Assembly (NCBI RefSeq): GCF_937976295.1
Contig: NZ_CALJRY010000338.1
Coordinates: 1 to 7,769, forward strand
Direction of reading: 5' to 3'
DNA: 7,769 bases
Source of the DNA: an uncultured Rothia sp.
Lineage (GTDB): Bacteria; Actinomycetota; Actinomycetes; Actinomycetales; Micrococcaceae
A program made the position numbers and the translations under genes. The notes beneath the pieces are model-generated. The model saw nothing but the letters and a program-made list of their open reading frames with translations. It ran no database searches and was not told the DNA's origin. Positions 1 to 4,820 of this stretch are shown one piece after another (the stretch's first letter is position 1; each line of letters starts with the position of its first letter).

Positions 1-323
1 GCGGCGCTAACCTGTACACCCGCCTGATTCTGGGCACCTCCATTAAGGACATTACTGCTGGTTTCCGTGCGTACCGTCGTGAGGCTCTGCAGCGCCTGAA
101 CCTTGATGGCATTGACTCGAAGGGTTACGTGTTCCAGGTTGATTTGGCGTGGCGTTCCGAGCAGGCTGGCCTGAAGATCGTTGAGGTCCCGATTACCTTC
201 GTTGAGCGTGAGATTGGCGCTTCGAAGATGGACGGCAACATTATCTTTGACTCCATGTCTAAGGTGACTCGCTGGGGTATGGCTAACCGTATTCAGAAGC
301 TGAAGAAGGTTCTGGGCAAGTAA
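1..323 (+). CDS. ppm1: Polyprenol monophosphomannose synthase (Ppm/DPM1-type GT2), C-terminal part
   Basis: The reading frame is open from the left edge (first full codon at base 3) and ends at TAA 321-323, giving the last 106 residues of a protein whose start lies outside the window. Proteins of this family transfer mannose from GDP-mannose to polyprenyl phosphate at the cytoplasmic face of the membrane. The product is the donor for lipoglycans (LM/LAM type) and protein O-mannosylation. Visible family signatures are an ITAGFRAYRREAL segment, then GYVFQVDLAWR, then VPITFVEREIGASKM followed by a basic C-terminus ending KKVLGK. The GT2 nucleotide-binding and DxD region is upstream and not seen. 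No transmembrane segment appears in this part. The frame stops about where single-domain bacterial Ppm enzymes stop, so there is no C-terminal extension. Convergence with rbpA matches the neighbouring ppm1 and rbpA genes of mycobacteria (from memory). Family assignment is firm; substrate is inferred. Confidence 0.88.
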   Translation, partial: GANLYTRLILGTSIKDITAGFRAYRREALQRLNLDGIDSKGYVFQVDLAWRSEQAGLKIVEVPITFVEREIGASKMDGNIIFDSMSKVTRWGMANRIQKLKKVLGK

Positions 324-365
324 GCCTGCGTCTTCTTGCTGAGGCGCTTCTCGCACCTGATTTAA

Positions 366-412
366 ACGAAAGACCGGGGCGGATACATAACGTATCCGCC
401 CCGGTCTTTCGT
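366..412 (+). terminator. Hairpin terminator downstream of ppm (probably bidirectional)
   Basis: A perfect 21-bp inverted repeat (arms 366-386 and 392-412) with a 5-nt loop (387-391) lies 42 bases after the ppm stop codon. The stem core is G+C-rich (CCGGGGCGG) and its outer part is ACGAAAGA/TCTTTCGT. The right arm ends in a T-rich stretch followed by GCTTTCT, and the reverse strand also leaves the stem into TTTAAAT, so it could stop transcription from both sides of this convergent pair. A second terminator for rbpA follows at 468-510. Confidence 0.85.
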
Positions 413-467
413 GCTTTCTGGAGTGCTCTTTCCTGGCTCACGTACCGACAAAGCCATCACCAAAACG

Positions 468-510
468 AGAAGACCCGCTAAGAGCTTGAGTGGCTCTTAG
501 CGGGTCTTCT
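468..510 (-). terminator. Hairpin terminator downstream of rbpA
   Basis: Two 18-base arms (468-485 and 493-510) form a perfect stem around a 7-nt loop. Read on the minus strand it lies 31 bases past the rbpA stop and leaves the stem into TCTTCTCGTTTTG, a reasonable U-rich tail. With the hairpin at 366-412 it insulates the converging ppm and rbpA transcripts. Confidence 0.85.
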
Positions 511-541
511 ACAGCGTTTCTACGGCATGTCTACGGTGCTT

Positions 542-880
542 TTAGAGCGCGTAGTGCTTGCGGTAGTATTCCAGGCGGTCTTCCAGAGTCTTTTCCAGCT
601 CTTCGATGCTGCGGCGTTCCATGAGCATGTCCCAGTGGGTACGTGCGGGCTTCTCTTCTTCGGCGTCTGCGGTGGAGTCGCCGTTGACGAGGTATGCTTC
701 CTTACCGGACTTTGCGGTCCATACCGAGGGGATTTCTGCTTCTGCCGCGAAGGTCACGAAAACACGGTCACCGTCTGCGGTACGGTATTCGACGCGCTGG
801 CGGGGCGCGGGCTGTACGTTCGATTCGGTTTCCATCGACTGGGAACCCAGGCGCATACCGCGCAGGCTACGATCGCTCAT
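542..880 (-). CDS. rbpA: RNA polymerase-binding protein RbpA
   Basis: RbpA is an actinobacterial general transcription factor that binds RNA polymerase and the group 1/2 sigma factor, stabilising the open complex. The 112-residue product starts MSDRSLRGMRLG, matching the family N-terminal tail. It continues with the core beta domain (about residues 25-70, EYRTADGDRVFVTF and AEIPSVW). The hallmark C-terminal sigma-interaction helices (RTHWDMLMERRSIEELE) follow. Length agrees with the usual 110-125. The frame is open further upstream (to about 1042), but ATG 878-880 is preceded by GGAGGAAAA and begins the conserved family N-terminus, so it is chosen. The zinc-binding cysteines of the Streptomyces protein are absent; the product has no cysteine at all, placing it with non-zinc RbpA proteins. 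Two promoters are predicted upstream, one SigR-like. Its terminator is at 468-510. Confidence 0.96.
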   Translation of the reverse strand: MSDRSLRGMRLGSQSMETESNVQPAPRQRVEYRTADGDRVFVTFAAEAEIPSVWTAKSGKEAYLVNGDSTADAEEEKPARTHWDMLMERRSIEELEKTLEDRLEYYRKHYAL

Positions 881-925
881 TTTTCCTCCAGTGTCGTCGG
901 GTGCGCTCTTTGGCGCTTTAGGCAT

Positions 926-952
926 AACGTTGGGCGGGGGAGAGCTATTCCC
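926..952 (-). promoter_or_regulatory. Predicted SigR/SigH-type ECF promoter of rbpA
   Basis: On the minus strand GGGAAT (947-952) is followed after exactly 18 bases by GTT (926-928). This matches the consensus of the thiol-oxidative-stress sigma factor SigR/SigH (GGGAAT-N18/19-GTT). Transcription would begin near 920, leaving about a 40-nt leader before the rbpA ATG and its GGAGG ribosome site. rbpA is an established SigR target in Streptomyces coelicolor, so motif and gene agree. Not proven here. Confidence 0.72.
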
Positions 953-973
953 TCGAACGTTTACAAAACATCC

Positions 974-979
974 ATTATA
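974..979 (-). promoter_or_regulatory. Predicted housekeeping -10 box (TATAAT) upstream of rbpA
   Basis: The minus strand carries a perfect TATAAT about 94 bases before the rbpA start. The position 17 bases upstream reads GGGCGG, so there is no recognisable -35, which is common in actinobacterial promoters. Initiation would fall near 967, upstream of the SigR-like promoter, giving an untranslated leader of about 87 nt. Two AACGTT palindromes (956-961 and 926-931) lie in this leader. Confidence 0.55.
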
Positions 980-1020
980 TCGGTAATAGTCTCCACCCGC
1001 CCAGCGTGGTGGTGGTATTC

Positions 1021-1050
1021 GGCGTGATTTTTGGTGATTCACGCCTTTTT
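1021..1050 (+). terminator. Hairpin beyond the SPFH gene, with its T-tract on the plus strand
   Basis: GGCGTGA (1021-1027) pairs with TCACGCC (1039-1045) around an 11-nt loop and is followed on the plus strand by TTTTT (1046-1050). It lies 18 bases past the SPFH stop codon, where a minus-strand terminator would be expected, but the minus-strand copy has A residues before the stem and no U-tract after it. It may therefore stop plus-strand (antisense) transcription, or act as a weak bidirectional structure. No plus-strand gene feeds it. Confidence 0.45.
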
Positions 1051-1068
1051 ATGCGTTAGATTTCGCGT

Positions 1069-2064
1069 TTAGCCGTTGATGCCGTAGCTTCCGGGTGCCT
1101 GCGGTGCGCTCTTGGGTGCCTGCGCTGCGGGCTTCTTCGGTGCATCTGCCAGGTTGGAGGCGGGCAGGGTGCCGAATGCGTTGCCCAGGCCGCGCAGTGC
1201 ATCGCCGAGTTCGGTCGGGATGAACCAGAGCTTGTTGGCGTCGCCTTCGGCGAGCTTGGGCAGGGTCTGCAGGTACTGGTAGGTGAGTAGCTGCTGGCTG
1301 GGGTTGGATTCGTGGATTGCTGCGAAGACCTTCTGCACGGCTTCTGCTTCACCGTTTGCGCGCAGGATTGCGGACTGTGCGTCACCTTCTGCACGAAGGA
1401 TCTGTGCCTGCTTTTCACCCTCTGCACGCAGGATAGCTGCGCGGGATTCACCTTCTGCGGTCAGAATGTCGGACTGCTTCTGGCCTTCTGCGGTGAGGAT
1501 TGCGGCGCGGCGGTCACGCTCTGCACGCATCTGCTTTTCCATGGAGTCCTGGATGGATGCCGGGGGCTGGATTTCCTTAATGTCCACACGGGAGACGCGC
1601 AGGCCCCAGCGTCCGGTGGTGGAGTCGAGTACGCCTCGCAGCTCCGCGTTGATCTGGTCGCGGGAGGTGAGGGTCTGCTCCAGGTTCAGGCCACCGACGA
1701 CGTTACGCAGGGTTGCGCTGGTCAGCTCGTCCACAGCGCGAATGTAGTTGGTGATTTCGTAGGTTGCAGCCTTAGGGTCGGTGACCTGGAAGTACACGAC
1801 GGTGTCGATGCCGACCACGAGGTTATCTTCGGTAATCACGGACTGCGAGGGGAATGAAACGACCTGTTCACGCAGGTCGATGAGGGGCAGCACGCGGTCA
1901 ACTACGGGGATGACGATGTGCAGGCCGGGGTTGAGAACGGCGTGGAACTTGCCCAGTCGTTCAACGATGCCGGCTCGTCCCTGCGGGATGACGCGCACGG
2001 TCTTTGCGAGCATCGTCAGCGCGAAGAGGATGAGTAGGACCGTCAGAATAAGGCTGATAGGCAT
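1069..2064 (-). CDS. SPFH/band 7 (stomatin-like) membrane protein
   Basis: The 331-residue product belongs to the stomatin/prohibitin/flotillin group, which forms membrane-anchored ring oligomers linked to membrane microdomains and protease control. An N-terminal hydrophobic anchor (about 3-20) is followed by a band 7 domain (about 22-180), with VIPQGRAGIVERLGKF and NPGLHIVIPVVDRV near its start and VDIKEIQPPASIQDSM near its end. Residues 187-241 hold five 11-residue repeats of the form ILxAEGxxxxx (Ile at 189, 200, 211, 222, 233), a hendecad coiled coil. Next come a conserved helical region (LPKLAEGDANKLWFIPTEL) and an Ala/Pro/Lys-rich tail. ATG 2062-2064 is preceded by AAGGAG at good spacing. 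The upstream nfeD-like gene, 93 bp away, forms the classic NfeD-SPFH pair; an internal promoter may add independent expression. Exact cellular role is not established. Confidence 0.93.
   Translation of the reverse strand: MPISLILTVLLILFALTMLAKTVRVIPQGRAGIVERLGKFHAVLNPGLHIVIPVVDRVLPLIDLREQVVSFPSQSVITEDNLVVGIDTVVYFQVTDPKAATYEITNYIRAVDELTSATLRNVVGGLNLEQTLTSRDQINAELRGVLDSTTGRWGLRVSRVDIKEIQPPASIQDSMEKQMRAERDRRAAILTAEGQKQSDILTAEGESRAAILRAEGEKQAQILRAEGDAQSAILRANGEAEAVQKVFAAIHESNPSQQLLTYQYLQTLPKLAEGDANKLWFIPTELGDALRGLGNAFGTLPASNLADAPKKPAAQAPKSAPQAPGSYGING
1342..1506 (-). repeat. Five in-frame 33-nt repeats encoding the ILxAEG hendecads
   Basis: Within the SPFH gene five consecutive 33-base units encode ILTAEGQKQSD, ILTAEGESRAA, ILRAEGEKQAQ, ILRAEGDAQSA and ILRANGEAEAV. 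The DNA copies are diverged but clearly related (for example, recurring CCTTCTGC on the plus strand), consistent with an old internal duplication maintained by coiled-coil selection. Similar AEG-rich repeats are normal in stomatin-like proteins. Confidence 0.8.
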
Positions 2065-2083
2065 TGTTTCTCCTTATCGGTGA

Positions 2084-2112
2084 GTTATATGGTGTGTTCT
2101 AGGGTATCTGAA
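2084..2112 (-). promoter_or_regulatory. Possible internal promoter for the SPFH gene
   Basis: On the minus strand TTCAGA (2107-2112) and TATAAC (2084-2089) are separated by exactly 17 bases and match four and five of six consensus bases. Initiation near 2077 would give a 13-nt leader containing the AAGGAG ribosome site. This would let the SPFH gene be transcribed apart from nfeD. Prediction only. Confidence 0.45.
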
Positions 2113-2138
2113 CCTGCTTTTAGAGCCGGTATTCAGAT
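2106..2138 (-). other. Hairpin between the nfeD-like and SPFH genes
   Basis: ATCTGAA (2106-2112) and TTCAGAT (2132-2138) form a 7-bp inverted repeat around a 19-nt loop in the 93-bp nfeD-SPFH gap. There is no U-tract, so it is more likely an RNA processing or attenuation element than a terminator, or it may be chance. One arm overlaps the candidate -35 box of the SPFH promoter. Confidence 0.35.
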
Positions 2139-2157
2139 GGGTCTTAGCGTGGTGGAA

Positions 2158-2607
2158 TTAGCCGCGGGGGAGAGGCTCTACGATTGCGGTAGCACCCTCA
2201 ATGGCTCGCACCCTCGCGTGTGATCCTGCGGCGAGCGTTCCGGAGGCGGTGCGCGCCGTCCAGGTGTCGCCAGCGAGTACCACCAAACCGGTTTCACTAG
2301 TCACATCTTGAGTGACGCGCACCTCAGCACCAATGAGTGCTTCAGCATTAGTGGCAGCACCGGTGGCTGATTTATTGAGCTTCTTCAGCAGCGGTGGGCG
2401 CAGGCCAAGAACCAGAATCAGGCAAATTACCACGAAAATAACGGTTCGAATCAGCATGTTATCAACGAAAGGTGATATTGCTGCGGTGACGCCTGCACTA
2501 ATCGCCAGCATGAGAAAGAACATGTCGAGACTGAACATTTCTATGATGGCGAAAATGAGCGCGAGTGCAACCCAGAGCGTCCAGGGTGCCTCAAAGAGCC
2601 AATCCAC
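2158..2607 (-). CDS. NfeD-like membrane protein (short form)
   Basis: The 149-residue product has the layout of short NfeD proteins, partners of SPFH/stomatin proteins at the membrane. Three hydrophobic segments lie at about 10-24, 28-46 and 52-69. A basic stop (RPPLLKKLNK) follows, then a C-terminal OB-fold domain from about residue 91 (LIGAEVRVTQDV, GDTWTART, AAGSHARVRAIEGATAIVEPL). The serine protease domain of long NfeD proteins is absent, as expected for this class. The start is GTG at 2605-2607, preceded by AAAGGAG seven bases upstream, and the protein begins MDWLFEAPW, a typical NfeD start. It is upstream of and co-oriented with the SPFH gene, likely one operon. The promoter is not obvious; the 378-bp upstream region holds an A+T-rich patch with several -10-like boxes. 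Confidence 0.87.
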   Translation of the reverse strand: MDWLFEAPWTLWVALALIFAIIEMFSLDMFFLMLAISAGVTAAISPFVDNMLIRTVIFVVICLILVLGLRPPLLKKLNKSATGAATNAEALIGAEVRVTQDVTSETGLVVLAGDTWTARTASGTLAAGSHARVRAIEGATAIVEPLPRG

Positions 2608-2985
2608 GAGTTTTCTCCTTTGGTGTACATCAACCGGCGTGGTTGACGTTGAATCTGCACACGAGGCGACAGCACCTTCGTGATGCGGGGTATATCCATT
2701 ATTTCAGGTGGATTGAGTAATGGCGACAGTTCTGGTGACTGAGTGAGGTTAATACATGAACTGTTAAGACTTTATTTAGATATGGGGAATCTTGGGTTCA
2801 TTCTAAACCTCCCTAAAAAGCCGATAATATACATTATGTAAAGTAGACCTATTTTTCACTACCCCACCGACCCACCGGTGCTTTCTGCGCTCAGTCAGTA
2901 CGGCTTAAACGACAAACACCCGAGATGAGCTCACACCATTCGATGCGCCCCATCTCGGGTGCCTATCATCAGCTACTAGGCTTCT
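2608..2985. other. Intergenic region with A+T-rich patch, between trpD and nfeD
   Basis: This 378-bp gap holds the trpD terminator at its right end (2917-2961) and otherwise no gene that I can support. About 2690-2860 is clearly richer in A+T than its surroundings. It includes several minus-strand -10-like boxes (TATATT at 2826-2831, CATAAT nearby) without convincing -35 partners, and a dyad ATAAT-N4-ATTAT at 2824-2837. If the nfeD promoter lies there, its mRNA has an unusually long leader of roughly 200 nt. No tRNA, riboswitch or small ORF was recognised. Confidence 0.5.
2917..2961 (-). terminator. Hairpin terminator downstream of trpD
   Basis: CACCCGAGATG (2917-2927) and CATCTCGGGTG (2951-2961) form a perfect 11-bp stem around a 23-nt loop. 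It lies 24 bases beyond the trpD stop on the minus strand. The minus strand leaves the stem into TTTGTCGTTTAA, a broken U-rich tail. Confidence 0.78.
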
Positions 2986-4056
2986 TTATTCTGCGTGCTT
3001 GGAGCTGAACTCTACCCAGGCGTTGAGCACGCGCTCTGCTGCACCGGATGCAATAGATTCGCGAGCATCAGCCAAAGCCTGAGTGAAGCGGGTCTCAAAG
3101 CTCTCGCCGTTGGTCGGGCGGTACGCAACCAAACCAGCGGCAGCATTGATGAGCACAGCGTCGTGAATGGCGCGCAGCGGGCTCTTCGGGGACTCGCCCT
3201 CCCCCGCCAAAATTGCACGGAAAACGCCCGCGTTGTACTCGGCGTCGCCGCCACGCAACTGCTCGAGCGGTGCGTTCTGCAGACCGTACTCGGTCGGGTC
3301 AAAACGGTACTCGGTCAGTTCGCCGTCTACGGCCTCCCACAGGCGGCTCGTGGTGGCGATGGTCAGCTCATCCAGGCCGTCATCGCCGCGGAAAATCAGG
3401 GCGTGATCGCCGCGCTCAGCGAAGACGTGAGCCATCTTCTCAGCCATCACTGGGTTAGCAACGCCAATAGCCGAAGACTTCACGCGAGCCGGGTTCGTCA
3501 TGGGACCCAGGTAGTTGAACGCGGTCGGAATGCCCAGCAGGCGGCGGGTCGGGCCCACGTGGCGCATTGCCGGGTGGAAAGTCATCGCAAACAGGAACGT
3601 GATGCCGGTCTCGCGAGCGCATTCGGCGACTGCGGGAATGGGCATGTCGAGGCGGATTCCGAGGGCTTCGAGGACGTCTGCGGAGCCTGATTTGGAGGTG
3701 GAGGCGCGGTTGCCGTGTTTGACGACGGTGGCGCCGGTGCCTGCGATGACGAGGGCTGCCATGGTGGAGATGTTGACGGTGTTTTGCTGGTCGCCGCCGG
3801 TACCGACGATGTCTACAGCGTGGGGGTCGATGTCGACGGTTTCGGCTTTGGCGATCATGCCGGCTGCGAGTGCGCCGAGTTCTTCGGGGGTTTCGCCTTT
3901 GGAGTGGAGGGCGGTGAGGAAGGATGCGAGGATGGGCTGTTCGGTTTGGCCGGTCATGATGTGGTCCATTGCCCAGGCGACTTCGGTGTCGCTGAGGTTC
4001 TGGTGCTTAACCAGTTGGTTGAGGATGTATTTCCAGGTGATTTCGTGCGTAGTCAT
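2986..4056 (-). CDS. trpD: Anthranilate phosphoribosyltransferase
   Basis: TrpD joins anthranilate to phosphoribosyl pyrophosphate to make N-(5-phosphoribosyl)anthranilate, the second committed step of tryptophan synthesis, in the cytoplasm. The 356-residue product has a helical N-terminal domain (1-75). Next come the PRPP loop GTGGD (85-89), NIST (95-98) and KHGNRASTSKSGSADVLEALG starting at 113, which together bind PRPP. HPAMRHVGPTRRLLG (161-175) and FNYLGPMTNPA (180-190) line the anthranilate site, and DDGLDEL (225-231) carries the magnesium-binding Asp229-Glu230. All key motifs are intact and length is normal. The start ATG 4054-4056 lacks a Shine-Dalgarno sequence, but a TACACT box ends seven bases before it, so the mRNA is probably leaderless. 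No other trp genes are near, so it is an orphan trpD, as in mycobacteria. No Trp-rich leader peptide or T-box was found. Confidence 0.97.
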   Translation of the reverse strand: MTTHEITWKYILNQLVKHQNLSDTEVAWAMDHIMTGQTEQPILASFLTALHSKGETPEELGALAAGMIAKAETVDIDPHAVDIVGTGGDQQNTVNISTMAALVIAGTGATVVKHGNRASTSKSGSADVLEALGIRLDMPIPAVAECARETGITFLFAMTFHPAMRHVGPTRRLLGIPTAFNYLGPMTNPARVKSSAIGVANPVMAEKMAHVFAERGDHALIFRGDDGLDELTIATTSRLWEAVDGELTEYRFDPTEYGLQNAPLEQLRGGDAEYNAGVFRAILAGEGESPKSPLRAIHDAVLINAAAGLVAYRPTNGESFETRFTQALADARESIASGAAERVLNAWVEFSSKHAE

Positions 4057-4062
4057 GTGTTA

Positions 4063-4068
4063 AGTGTA
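4063..4068 (-). promoter_or_regulatory. Predicted -10 box of a leaderless trpD transcript
   Basis: TACACT on the minus strand fits the actinobacterial TANNNT -10 pattern and is separated from the trpD ATG by exactly six bases. Initiation would therefore fall on the A of the start codon. There is no ribosome site in the preceding bases, which agrees with leaderless translation, and no clear -35 was found. Confidence 0.55.
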
Positions 4069-4121
4069 AAACCCCCGCCGCGTATCTGCATGGTTGGGTG
4101 CAGTATGCGAGACGGGGGTTT
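4069..4121 (-). terminator. Hairpin terminator downstream of the erpA-like gene, abutting the trpD -10
   Basis: Outer arms AAACCCCCG (4069-4077) and CGGGGGTTT (4113-4121) and an inner CTGCA/TGCAG pair (4086-4090 and 4099-4103) form a long imperfect hairpin. It lies 45 bases past the erpA-like stop. Read on the minus strand it ends in GGGGGTTTT, giving an intrinsic terminator whose U-tract runs directly into the TACACT box of trpD. Confidence 0.8.
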
Positions 4122-4166
4122 GTGAGGCGCGTTGCGCTTTAGCGGCGCGTGGTGGGTGCCTTCGGT

Positions 4167-4520
4167 TTAGTGGAAGGAGTCACCGCATGCGCAGGAGCCT
4201 GCTGCGTTGGGGTTGTCGATGGAGAAGCCCTGCTTTTCGATGGTGTCTTCGAAGTCGATGGTGGAGCCATCGAGGTAGGGCGCGCTCATCTTGTCGACGA
4301 TGACTTCTACGCCGTCAAAGTTGCGGACTGCGTCGCCGTCGAGGACGCGCTCGTCAAAGTAGAGCTGGTAGATGAGGCCGGAGCAGCCGCCGGGCTGGAC
4401 GGCGATGCGCAGGCGCAGGTCGGTGCGGCCTTCCTGTTCGAGGAGGGTGCGGACCTTGGTCTGTGCTACTTCGGTGAGGTTGACGCCGTGGGTCGGCAGT
4501 TCGGTGATGGTTTCACTCAT
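4167..4520 (-). CDS. erpA: A-type iron-sulfur cluster carrier (HesB/IscA/ErpA family)
   Basis: The 117-residue product is an A-type carrier that receives [2Fe-2S]/[4Fe-4S] clusters and delivers them to apoproteins in the cytoplasm. The three conserved cysteine ligands are present: Cys46 in QPGGCSGLIY and Cys110/Cys112 in GSCACGDSFH at the C-terminus. VNLTEVAQTKVRTLL near residue 13, a YQLYFDE strand and YLDGSTIDFEDT near 82 also match the family. Length is typical (105-120). ATG 4518-4520 is preceded by AAAGGAC at workable spacing. It has its own downstream terminator (4069-4121) and appears monocistronic between trpD and the dipeptidase gene. Actinobacterial homologues are usually annotated ErpA; the exact target proteins cannot be told from sequence. 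A weak promoter candidate lies at 4592-4621. Confidence 0.94.
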   Translation of the reverse strand: MSETITELPTHGVNLTEVAQTKVRTLLEQEGRTDLRLRIAVQPGGCSGLIYQLYFDERVLDGDAVRNFDGVEVIVDKMSAPYLDGSTIDFEDTIEKQGFSIDNPNAAGSCACGDSFH

Positions 4521-4591
4521 TGGTGTTGTCCTTTTGTTTGATTGGTTGCCCGTGTGCGCCGCGTGTGGGTGCGTTGGGTGTTTTAGCCTTC

Positions 4592-4621
4592 ACGATACGC
4601 GCCCGGGTGTTTGATGTACAA
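4592..4621 (-). promoter_or_regulatory. Weak candidate promoter for the erpA-like gene
   Basis: On the minus strand TTGTAC (4616-4621) and TATCGT (4592-4597) are separated by 18 bases, each resembling its consensus moderately. Initiation near 4585 would give about a 65-nt leader before the erpA-like ATG. I found no better pair in the 177 bases before the gene, but the match is weak. Confidence 0.3.
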
Positions 4622-4669
4622 CCTAGGGTGTGCATAGTTCGCCGGGGGCGTGAGTGTTTGCGCGGGGGC

Positions 4670-4698
4670 TTGACATGTAATTCTGCTTCTAGGATACC
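4670..4698 (+). promoter_or_regulatory. Candidate plus-strand promoter (TTGACA-N17-GATACC)
   Basis: A perfect TTGACA (4670-4675) stands 17 bases before GATACC (4693-4698), which is a poor -10. It points away from the erpA-like gene and into the terminator hairpin of the dipeptidase gene, with a predicted start at 4705, the first base of the hairpin's G+C-rich core. There is no plus-strand gene downstream. It may be chance. Confidence 0.3.
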
Positions 4699-4700
4699 GA

Positions 4701-4742
4701 AAAAGTGGGGGTTGGGGGTTGTGACCCTTCTCCCCCACTTTT
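4701..4742 (-). terminator. Hairpin terminator downstream of the M20 dipeptidase gene
   Basis: AAAAGTGGGGG (4701-4711) and CCCCCACTTTT (4732-4742) form a perfect 11-bp stem, with a small inner GGGT/ACCC hairpin (4716-4727). On the minus strand it lies about 80 bases past the dipeptidase stop and leaves the G+C core into CTTTTTC, a good U-tract. The plus strand also ends in TTTT, so it could act both ways. Confidence 0.85.
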
Positions 4743-4820
4743 CGCATCCATTTTTCTGCCCAGTGTTTTGCGGGCTGATTTGGTGAGCGCGTTCTGCGCC
4801 GCTATTTCTGATGAGCGCGT

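Noticed and set aside
881..1042. 54-codon N-terminal extension of the rbpA frame
   Set aside because: The added residues do not resemble RbpA, whereas ATG 880 has an excellent GGAGG site and starts the conserved MSDRSLRG sequence. The extension also covers both predicted promoters.
1342..1506. 33-nt repeat series considered as a CRISPR or minisatellite
   Set aside because: The units are in frame, diverged, have no unique spacers, and encode the expected coiled-coil hendecads of an SPFH protein.
2995..3690. 231-codon plus-strand frame antisense to trpD
   Set aside because: It has no family resemblance and no ribosome site, and it overlaps a gene with every TrpD motif intact. Long antisense frames are common in G+C-rich genes.
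4057..4166. trp attenuator, T-box or leader peptide upstream of trpD
   Set aside because: The hairpin at 4069-4121 is better explained as the terminator of the preceding gene. There is no short ORF with Trp codons and no T-box signature, and the trpD -10 lies after the hairpin.
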